This document shows, in pieces, positions 52,301 through 62,300 of a stretch of DNA of 64,000 nucleotides; within the stretch, counting starts at the first letter, position 1; the number at the start of each line of letters is the position of its first letter. The notes under the pieces are model-generated. The model did not search any database and had not been told where the DNA came from. It saw nothing but the letters and a program-made list of their open reading frames with translations. The stretch spans positions 1 through 64,000 of the forward strand of contig JBAJFE010000019.1 of the NCBI GenBank assembly GCA_037903355.1. Direction: 5' to 3'. Made by a program: the position numbers and the translations under genes. The DNA comes from Trichuris trichiura. Taxonomy: Eukaryota > Nematoda > Enoplea > Trichinellida > Trichuridae.

Positions 52301-53233
52301 TGCAAGCCAGTTCCCACCTCCATCATTTGACGATAGTATTGGAACGGCGTGACTCTTAAACCTTTCACAACAACGTCGGAGAGATGGTATGGAAATAGCA
52401 TTAAGTGATTGCGACTATAGCCAAGCATCAATTCGTAGTAATGCTCTTCGTTGTCGCGTATTTCCCTTACTATAAGAGCTTCATTTCAGCATTTGGCAAA
52501 TCAGGTTTTTATTAAATTTGGGGTCTGGAACTTTGGAAAAATCTTATGTGATAGAATACGACCTGGGCGTAATGCCTACCTATGTAATGAGCTGCTTTCA
52601 CAACAACGTCGCTCCGAGATGGTATGGAAAGCATTAAAATAATTGGATTGCGACTATAGCCAAGCATCAATTCGTAGTAATGCTCTTCGTTGTCGCGTAT
52701 TTCCCTTACTATAAGAGCTTTATTTCAGCATTTGGCAAATCAGGTTTTTATTAAATTTGGGGTCTGGAACTTTGGAAAAATCTTATGTGATAGAATACGA
52801 CCTGGGCGTAATGCCTACCTATGTAATGAGCTGCTATTCGGAGCTCCGACTACAAAAACTGAGCAATAAAATAATTGGAAAGTAGTAGTCGGTAATATTT
52901 AAGCATCGCTGCAAAGGCTTACGCAAATATAAGAATATATTATATTTCTATGAGATGAAAGCCCGTTGCAAGATATTATGGTAAACGGATACTAGTCGAT
53001 AGGTTGCGCATACCAAGACCAGTTCTGTAGCGAATTTGATTTTTTACACTGTACTCCATTATTAGCTTTTCGTATTCTTTAGCCGAATTGCCTAGAAGCT
53101 GCAATGAAAGGGTTTGAATGGCAAGCCTAACGGAATCGAGTATTTTTTTTACCTGTTTTATATGCTTAGGCAGCTTTGTCCAAGGGCATTTTTCACGAAT
53201 GAATGCTTCGACTTCTTCACTATGAGTAGACAT
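49314..53233 (-). CDS. FAM91A1: FAM91A1 homologue, trafficking adaptor
   Basis: In mammals FAM91A1 works in the WDR11 complex and binds TBC1D23 in endosome-to-Golgi vesicle capture. Coding exons, 5' to 3': 53153-53233, 53014-53098, 52318-52469, 52202-52259, 52077-52144, 51919-52032, 51716-51869, 51547-51653, 51462-51500, 51128-51385, 50965-51071, 50831-50917, 50602-50771, 50465-50552, 50302-50412, 50130-50246, 49986-50076, 49603-49933, 49470-49539, 49314-49421. N-terminal hallmarks are [25 protein letters not shown] and [18 protein letters not shown]. Later come [51 protein letters not shown] and LCGYITL. The total is about 798 residues (human 838), if one base is missing in exon 10: a T5 run at 51339-51343 breaks the frame. 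The rest is in phase. Confidence 0.94.
52362..52834. repeat. Tandem duplication of part of FAM91A1 exon 3 and its intron
   Basis: Unit 1 (52362-52594) and unit 2 (52595-about 52834) are head-to-tail copies. Unit 1 carries the functional acceptor side and most of exon 3. Unit 2 repeats them inside the upstream intron, including the acceptor. The intronic and 5' exonic part (about 188 bp) differs at one base by eye. The short remaining exonic segment (around 52380-52406 versus 52612-52645) has several substitutions and indels. Unit 2 has no matching donor and runs to a stop. Confidence 0.9.
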
Positions 53234-54895
53234 GCCTACAAAAGTACATATTCAATAGGCTACGGGCAGTGATCAAACACGGAATTGAATAAAATTGGTT
53301 GCTCGTAAGACCCTGCGCATCTTTACGAGATATTACAAAATATAAGGAAAACTCGATTGAGAATAGAGTTTTGATGATTTATCATTCTCACTTTTCCACG
53401 ATTGAATGTGCATCGCAGAGAAAACTGACTACAAAAACAAATAGCTACGATGCGTAATTGAGGAATGCGCAATCACGTTTCGTAATAGCTGAATGCGACG
53501 AGCGATGAATAAGACATGCGATGCGCTCTGTGCTCTCAACGGAGCAAACATAGAAAGCTGAATAAACTATTCCTTGCTCTCCTTCCTCCGCCCAATGGAT
53601 TGGCAGAAAATAAGCGACCGGGACTTATAAGAGCACCTTATCGACGAGCTGAAGCCTTTTTGGAAGTACGAATGTTACTACTAGGTGAACAGCTTTAAAG
53701 ACAACTTTGTAAGCGTCCGTTAAATAACAAACACTTTCTGACTTTATCTTATCATTACGCTTGAGACGACAACTAAAGGTCTACAGACTTGCAGGGGGGT
53801 GATGATACTGCAACTGACTCGATAACTTCTTAAGCTTGGCCTACTTTTGAAGTTTTTTGTTTCAAGGCTTCACAGCTGGAAAACTGTGCAAAACGACAAT
53901 CGTAACTTTATTCTTTTAACGCTTTCCTCGACAGGTCAGTTGCGCCGTACGATTCCCGAAAGTATGCAAAGCGTATAGGTATTTACCCAAGTCTAAGTTG
54001 TCCATTGCGTCCGATGCGCCGGCAACCATGAACAAACGCCTTTGATCTGTTCTCAAGATTGATCCTGATCTTACTACATCCGCTAGCTGCTGTTGTAGCA
54101 AGAAGCTGCTTCTAGGATTTTCAAGTACATACATAATTGAATTTTCCGTTGGATACCACATGAAAGCAAACATTTAGAAGCGTATTGGAGTATTCCTATC
54201 TCGGCGGGATACTGTTAGGATCCGTTCTACGCGAAGTTCAATACTAATTGATTGAACACTTGATTTTTCGAATTTTGACGGTTTTGTAACTGTGCTATTT
54301 GCTTTCCTTTTCGTACGCTCACGTTCAAGTCTGTTCCGTCCAAGAAAATGTTACGAGACTAATAAACTTCTCCAATGCGGCCTTAGCTTACGGGCAGATC
54401 GCAGTTTGACGTTGTCGGTAATTTCGTTCTATCATCCCATTGTCAGTGCCAGTGGACCACTGGACTTAGCGATTCGCGTTAAGCGTAATCATCTGTGCAG
54501 CTGTTGAGTGAAATTTTTATATGCATCCAAGATTACGGCTGCAGGTTAGGTAGTAGTTTAGCCTCAGTTTCAAGCCTGGAAAAGTTGTAAATCAAATCGC
54601 GAAAAGCCTTGTTTGGAAATAGATATTAACAGAAAAGCGCTTAAAAGGTTAAAATTGCCTTAAATAGGAAAATTTTGTTCATACAGTATTAGTTAACCTG
54701 CATTCTTCATCTTATCATGCTTTAGAACTTTTAACTTAATAAAATAAATTCGCTCCTTCAGTTGATTTAGACGTAGTTTAATAGTTCTGCCAAACGCTAG
54801 CAAAGGCATTTTTTTTATTTAACTTACAAAATACTGTTCGATGGAAATTGTTAATTTTAGCGGTTCAGTTGTTGTTGCCTTTGACGTTGCGTGCA
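53234..54895. other. Divergent spacer, FAM91A1 / OXA1L
   Basis: It lies between the starts of two divergent genes, so promoters for both are expected here. The only notable frame is at 53916-54173 on the minus strand, listed separately. Confidence 0.45.
53916..54173 (-). CDS. Unassigned 85-codon frame
   Basis: It begins ATG and ends TAA, with an ordinary-looking composition (for example LLQQQLADVVRSG and VAGASDAMDNLDLG). After the latter a good donor (gtaaatacc) follows, so it might be one exon of a small gene. I do not recognise a family, and no partner exon was found. It lies between FAM91A1 and OXA1L and may be chance. Confidence 0.25.
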   Translation of the reverse strand: MFAFMWYPTENSIMYVLENPRSSFLLQQQLADVVRSGSILRTDQRRLFMVAGASDAMDNLDLGKYLYALHTFGNRTAQLTCRGKR

Positions 54896-57312
54896 ATGAT
54901 AGGAAGAATTGGTTTTCGGTGCTTACATTCTGCGCCGGCAAGTTTAATTTTTGGAATTCCCGAAAGCGTCGTCTTGTCTTCGCCAAAAGGTTTGCGCTAG
55001 TTTCTTTGGCCACCATGATTTTGTATTCTCCCAGCATACAAACTACCGTCGTTGGCTGGAACGTTAGCTTCTTGCAGAAGCTTTTCTCTGTTTGGAAAAT
55101 CTCAAGAGACGGTAGAGCCGCTTACAAGACTTTCAATTTCGGATGTTAGTGTTGTCTCTCAAGCGTTGCACTTATGAAAAATGTCTTTTTGATGTAGCCG
55201 AAAATTCTTAGCGAGATTGGTCCCATTCCTGAGCCTCCAGTTCCCTTGACGCCTGAACAATCGGCGGAACTTGACTTGATTCTTGGTAGCAAGCTAGAAT
55301 ATCTTGGATTGGGCTCATATTCACCTCCCGGATTGGTGCAAATCCTGTTGAACTATATGCATGAATCCTTTGCACTGCCTTGGTGGGCTGCCATTGTTGC
55401 TTGTATGTTCTCGATTGCTTTTTTCGTTGATCCAATGTTCAGCTTTTTAATTTTAGGCACGACTACCATGAGGCTGTTGACTAGTCCTGTAGTTGTATAT
55501 TCCCAGCGAAATGCTGCAGCAATGGGCGACTTCACAAAAGGGATGGCAAAAATTAATGAAAGATTGGCGGATGCCAAAAAGAGACGTGATAAATTCACCG
55601 AAGAATTAATCATGATGGAGCTGCAAGAGTACCTTCAAGCCAGCAAGGGAGCGCGGCTGTATGTTAGGACTTTCGCCATATCAATTGTGCAAGTGGGTTT
55701 TGCAGTTTCTTCATTTTTCTTCACTGTTGATCATAGCTCAATTTAATTCATTCATCATAGAGCAACTTGCTACCAAGCGAGCGTGATCTCGTTCGATCAT
55801 TGTAATAACGTACTCGCTTAACATTTTCTATGCGTTTTAAAAATGTACCGTTCAAAGTTACTTTTCAACTTATTTTAGGGCGGCCTGTTCCTAACTTACT
55901 TTATCGCTTTGCGCGGGATGTCGCTTGCTCCAGTTCTAAGCATGAAAGAAGGCGGTTTTGGTTGGATCACCGACCTTACTGCTCCGGATCCTCTTTGGAT
56001 TTTGCCCATCTATGGATTTTGCCCATATATTCCGCTGTAACGGTGGCATTAATCCTCGAGGTGGGATGTCAAGAATGTTTGATTAATTGAAATTTTCAAT
56101 TGCAACTGTCTATTTATATTTCTTGCTTTCAATTATGCAAATTAGTTAATTTGGTTCTTCTTTCAATGGACAGGCTGTAGTACCTGCGGGCATTTTACTT
56201 CAAACTGACGAAATTTATTTTATTTTAGCTTGGGTTGGAAACTGGCATGACAACCGCTTCAATTACGAAATTTAGATGGGCATTTCGAGCATTTCCTTTT
56301 GTTATGTTCTTTTTTATCAAGGATTACCCGTCGGTACGTATTTCTTTTCTCCAATACATTAATATATTTTTAATTCACGATCTGTCAATTTATGCAATCA
56401 ACGAAAAACTAAAATCCTTTGCCAGTGAAGATGCCCATCGGAATGTCTTTTCGTACAATAAGGCAGTTCGGAAGTAGCGATAGACCCTTGTAACAAAAAC
56501 ATAATTAGAGGTTTCAGTACGCGACTAGGATTCATCTTCAGCGCGAAATGTGCTAGTAAGTGGGGAACTGTTCCTTATGTCCGATTTGTTAACGATGTAA
56601 TCGTTGCAAGCCTTTTCGAATGCTACAGACTAATAAAATAAGTAGGTACGTTGTAGTTTTGCATTTGATAGTAAAGAGCGGATCAGCTTAGCCCACGAAA
56701 GTCCCATTCATTTCTCAGTTCAACAAAACGGTCATCTCGTACAAGTTAGGAAGTTCCAAGACACTTTTACAAAATATTACGTTTTCATGAACAGAACTTT
56801 CAGAGTTTTGAGATCAGTGCGATTTATCGTCAGTGTTCAGAAGTAGATGAGTTTGCCGTAACTTCCTATATGAGGGCCTATGTCCCCTTTTCCTATCTTC
56901 GAACAAATCATCTTATTGAGGGTGTCTTCTAAAAGCGCCTTTCTCTTATCTCTTACATATATGAGGTATGCGAAATATGAGTTTATTTTGAATTTACAGG
57001 TGAGTTCAATTCTCAGCATATCGCGTTACTTATCCGTTAGTATTTCAAAGTCGATGAAGATGTGAAATTCAAAACTTTTTTCTCGACTGCTGTGTACAAA
57101 TAAATAACTCTTCCTTTAATAATACTGCGATAGAAAGTCCTGCCGTCTGCTTCGCTGGCGCGTTTCTCCTTGTGCTCCACATGGCAAAGCTTTAGGGGAA
57201 CTTGATTTTTTTCATTGGTACTTGACTGCTACTACAGTACGCCTCTCATTATTTCCATTTGCAACTTTTGCTTGTTTTAATTTTTTGAATTCACTTGAAG
57301 TCCATGTTGCCT

Positions 57313-57392
<80 letters not shown>

Positions 57393-58510
57393 TTTATAAA
57401 TTAAAAAGTTGTCGGGTCGTTCGCGATCCATCGTTAGCGCATTTTACATTATTTTTCTGATATCTGACTTGTCCCTTCCCGAGGCTACGTTGTGAACAGG
57501 TTTTTGCTTAACTTATTTCTCTTCAATCATTGTTGCCTAAAAATATTTAACTAATCGTTTCTAGCTTTATAATGTCCGATAATTTGTTATTCTAAGCAAT
57601 ATTTGAACAAGCTTATGAATTATGACGTTGCAAAGCGTAGGTAGAAGTTTTACCGCATCAATGTTACACTTGCGCAATTATACACTTGTAAATGTTTTTA
57701 TTTTCGTTTGAGACTGTATTTGCTAATTGTATTTTATTCTATGCGTCTGTACTGTTTCAAAATGTTTATGTTGATTGAACTGCCAGAAAACCGCTTTCCA
57801 TAATGGAATTAAAAATTCATTTCAGCAAAAGTGTTTTGATGTTAAAGTTGAGTAATTTCTTAGAACTTTTACGTTACGAGAAATATTTTTTTAAGAAATT
57901 TTCATCGCGGCGCTCGTTATGGATCGTTCGAAAAGTTTGACGTACTGTTGCGAACCTCGCTTTTGTTTAATATTTTTGGCTTTAACTTTTTCTTATCTTT
58001 TTTGTTTACGTAATTCAGTTGTAGGCAATGCTTTTTCATTGGTCCGTCAGCAATACGTTCTCATTGTCGATGGCAATTCTGTTCCAGTTTCCGGTGATAC
58101 GACGAGCATTGGGAATGTCGCCTCTTGAGCGCTCTTTCCTAATGAAGCTAAAAAAACTTATCTTCCATAGAGAGTCGCAGCAGACTTCCTCCGTCGCAAA
58201 AGTGGTGGAAAAAGCTCCGAGAAAGACGCTTAAAGAAAAATGGCAACAGTTCTACAACGGTGCTTACTTTCGGGTTTTGATTTTTTAAAATCGGACGCCT
58301 TCTCTACGTTCAGACAAGTTTGTCGGAAGCGGTCCAAGCGAAACCAAAGTGCGTGAAATTGACGCGCGCAACTTCACTCGAGCGGGCAAGCATGCTCCTC
58401 AGCCTACATTTCCCTACAATCCTCGCGAACGGTTTCCCGTCGAATTTGAATTCGAAAAAAGAGGTCTCAAGCAATTATTCAGTTTTAAAAAGCGCTCCAA
58501 GAGTATGTGA
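54896..58510 (+). CDS. OXA1L: Mitochondrial inner-membrane insertase OXA1L
   Basis: YidC/Oxa1/Alb3-family insertase that helps place mitochondrially made subunits into the inner membrane. Coding exons: 54896-54989, 55035-55144, 55198-55402, 55457-55692, 55879-56060, 56229-56333, 58025-58259, 58314-58510. The start gives a basic, hydroxylated N-terminus (MIGRIGFRCLHSAPASLIFG) like a mitochondrial presequence. Membrane blocks in order are ALPWWAAIVAC, TSPVVVYSQRNAAAM, GGLFLTYFIALRGMS, GGFGWITDLTAPDPLWILP, AFPFVMFFF and FHWSVSNTFSL. A basic C-terminal tail suits ribosome contact on the matrix side. Exon 5 contains a 17-bp tandem duplication (55997-56013 and 56014-56030) that breaks the frame; counting one unit only gives about 448 residues (human about 435). 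The gene is thus either damaged here or misassembled. Confidence 0.92.
57319..57391 (+). repeat. (TAA)n microsatellite
   Basis: About 24 uninterrupted TAA units in the 1691-bp OXA1L intron 56334-58024, the longest intron of that gene. Confidence 0.97.
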
Positions 58511-59306
58511 TTGCGTCAACGTACTATCATTGAAACAGTTGTTTGTTGTTACGAAAACGTATCCAGTTACTTTGATAATTAGCATATGCAAATACAGGTA
58601 GGAGGAGGCACTGTTCCTTGTTTACGTGATATACAGGCAATAATTTAAATATTAACCTACTAGCATGTATTTCCGACGTGTCTGCCTGAGGTAAGTTGCT
58701 AATCGTATAAGTAAGCAGTGATTCACGATCTTCTTGCGATTTTGTCTATCAGGTTCGCGGGGAACTTCACAATATCCACTTTGCACCTATGGAATGCAAG
58801 TATAGTCGCAAGTATACATTCATTGTCGACTTCTGTTTTTCTTAAAACTAGTGTAAGGTAAACAGGCAATGTATTCGTAATTTTAATTTTCCTTATGGTA
58901 CCAATATGCCGTAAATGGTTTTACGTGGAGTCGGTTCCTCAATGGCTATTCGACCTGGCATTTGTCTTAGGTCGAAGTTGAACTTTCAAGTGCAGAGTGT
59001 GTGCGGCTTGGCGTGACAATAGCTTACATGTGCAAGGTTGTCGTTTGCGGTAAAGTGGTCGTCCTTCCGCTTGTCTCGTATTTCTTCTTTCCTAAAATTA
59101 TTCCACCAGTTATCTACCCCAATGGGGCATCTACGTCATTGCGGTATATAGCCTAAATATTAAAAATGCCACTATCGTGAACTATCTTATAAAATAATCT
59201 TAACTGATATCTATTTTAGGAATAATATTTGCTATTTAAGCTTACCGTACCATTTAAGGCGATTTTAATCTTACGTTACGTTATACTGTTGATGATTAAA
59301 ATAAAT
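58511..59306. other. Convergent spacer, OXA1L / Ig gene
   Basis: It holds the 3' flanks of both genes. No further gene or repeat was recognised. Confidence 0.45.
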
Positions 59307-62300
59307 TCACTTATTCTTACTTGCGAAGCAAGCTTTATGCGCGATGAAGCAGAAGAGCACCAATGCCGCCAACACCAGTAGACAAATTAGTATTGCTATC
59401 CAGTAAATCGTAGTCGAATTTTCCTCATCTGAAAACCTGCTGTCGATGAGACGAATGTATTTTAAGCGCGCTGGTGAACCTTTTCTCATTTCGATTTGCG
59501 TTGTCTCGTTGTTTCCCGCTGTCACAAGAAGTCGCAAGTTGCGAACTTTGGCTGCGTCATTTATCATAATTTTGTATTTGTACGCCACAGGTTTCGAATG
59601 CTGCGTGTAATTCCGTTCGTACCTTACATCGTCTATCCAATATTCCAGCAACGCATGGTGCATTGGGTTGGCATTAAATTCAATGTAAATATGAGTTCCA
59701 TTATCGATTGTTTCGACAAGTTGAAATAGACCTGAAAAAATAAAGTAACCTTCGGGATCAGTAGGTTCCGTAGCCGACCTTTGACCACAATTTCCGCTTG
59801 TGTTGAAGTTCGCTTATCCGGAAAGCAATGTTCTCTGCGTACAACGTTGGCAATCAAAAGACACGCCTCACAAGAATAGTATCCGCTCTTTTCGTAGCTG
59901 TCTATTTCGACTATACATAATGAACGTACTTTGTTCTGTAATTGCTATGTAATATGGTGTGAATGCCTAGATATGAACCTTACAAGGCGCGCCACTTTTT
60001 CTTCATTATCAATGATGGTACAGTTCGCATTCATTTCCTCCCCGTCAGGGTCAGTGAAGTACCATGATATTGCCGATTTCGGATGGCTTTTCGTTTCGCA
60101 TTGCAACGTCACTGTTTCAGGTGGTTGTTTTGTTAGGTTCACTTCGCGCGCGTTACGAATAAAATTATTTTCCACGTTTCTTGGCAGCGCTAAAGTCACA
60201 TTTTGTGTAATATAGTCGTATATTTATATAAGCCATTATTAATGGTTAGCTATAAAGGTGCCTTTGCTGCAGCGAAGGCAAGCAACAGCTTCATCAAAAG
60301 GGCCAAGGAAATCTGCGTTATCGAATTTGTTACAGGTAGTTCTCGTATAACGCGTGTTCATATAACTCGTTTTCGCTCATACGCGATTTTGAAATCGTAG
60401 CACTTTCTCACATAACGCGATTCTGTTTTCGGTCTTACGCGATTTCGCCGGCTGGAAAGCGTGGGCGTATGGCAAAGTCTCCTCGTGTTTTCATCCACCG
60501 AGAGCAAACGAAAGGCCGCGCTGTTAGCTAATGCGCGTTCTTCGGTCACGAACAAGCGAAATGTGACAAAAACGTTTAGGATTCTTATCAGAAGTAGTGT
60601 CCGACCCAGCTGTGCATCCTGCGATATGCATACTCAAACAGGCTACTGATCGGTATTCATGTTCGGTGGAATAATTCGCGCCGGCAGGAACATGTGTACA
60701 GACGACGTTTCCATTTTCAATTCTTCCGAAGCGCAGGTATCGTAGAGGTTTTCCAGTGAGTCGTAGTACGCTTGCACAGAATTCGGAAAGCATTCACACC
60801 GTCTGATTGCGAGCTCAATTCGTAAGTATTTTGTCTGATTCCGCTATCTGAGGATAGCCTTTAAGTATCTGAAAATGCCTCAGCTTCCTGATTCGAAGTC
60901 AGCTGGTAGTGGTCGAAAAAGAAAGGCGCTGACTGTTGCAGAGAAGCTTGAGATACTGAAACGGTATGAACAGAATAAGACGACACGTGATGTCGTCAAA
61001 ACTACCGGCATGAAGGAATCAACCTTGCGGACCATTAGGAGCAATGCAGAAAAAATTAAACAGACTTGCGTAAGCGGTACTAGTTGAAGTATTGCGATGT
61101 CGATAAGAACAAGGCCTAAGACACTGGAAGAAATGGAAAAACTACTCAGCATTTGGATCGAAACTCAAACGATGAAAACAAGAGGAACAACGTTTTTCAC
61201 CATCAGACAAAAAGCAGGTACCATTTACGAAGACCTTAAGAAACAGTCTACAAATCCTACTGAAATTCCTCCATTTACTGCTAGTAGTTGTTGGTTCTGC
61301 CGTTTCAAAAATCGAAACAGTTTTCACAATGTTCGTCTCTGTGGCGAAGCAGGAAACGCGGACGTCGATGGCGCGCAAACATTTCCAACAGAAGTACAAA
61401 ACTTGGTCAAAGAAAAGGGCCACTGCCTCGATCAAATTTTTAACTTCGACGAGACAAATCTTTATCTAAAGCGTATGCCAAAAAGGACCTACATTTCCAG
61501 AGAGCGTAGGTATGCTGCAGGAATCTGCGCTGCTAAAGATCATGAGACTGTAATGCTCGGGGCCAACGCTAGTGGGGATTTTAAGCTGAAGCCATTGATG
61601 ATTCATCGTCATGCCAACCCACGAGCCCTAAGGAGAATTGCTAAAAGCAGTTTGGGCGTTTACTACAGGTACAGCAAAAGACGATGGATGACCGCTCAAG
61701 TTTGCCTTGATATTTTTACTAATGCTTATGTGAATGACATTAAGAAATATTTGAACGAGAAGAACTTGGCTTTTAAGGTTCTCGTAATCATGGATAGAGC
61801 GCCAAGCCACCCACCGATGACAGCTGAGCTAGACCGAAATGTCCACTTTGTTTTCTTGCCTGCACGGACCACTTCTTTGTTACAACCGCTTGACCAAGGC
61901 GTTATCAGAGCATTCAAAGCTTACTACTTAAGGCGAACGTTCAAGATGCTGATCGACGCGACCGACGGAGAAAATTGTGAAACTGTGATGCAATTTTGGA
62001 AGAACTATAACCTGAGAATGGCCATTAACAACATCGTAGAAGCCTGGAATGACGTATCGAAACAGTGCTTGCACCGTGTTTGGCGGAAACTCATCCGAGA
62101 TCTGATCTTTGATTTTAAAGACTTTGAGCCTTCTGCTCAAGTATGCGAAATTACTGAAAGCTGCGTTCAGTTGGCAAACAGGCTAGGCTTTGAAGGAGTG
62201 GAATATCAGGATATTGAGGACATTTTGAAAATTCAACCGGATAAGCTGACCACCGAGGAACTGCAGACACGTTCTGTAGCAGGGGAAGCAGAAAGAAGAG

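Noticed and set aside
54841..55149. 102-codon frame overlapping the OXA1L start
   Set aside because: It lies in a different frame from the spliced presequence and following exons, and shows no family match.
61085..61087. TGA in the Tigger transposase as a recoded (selenocysteine) codon
   Set aside because: No known transposase uses it and no structural element was seen. A simple nonsense mutation is adequate.
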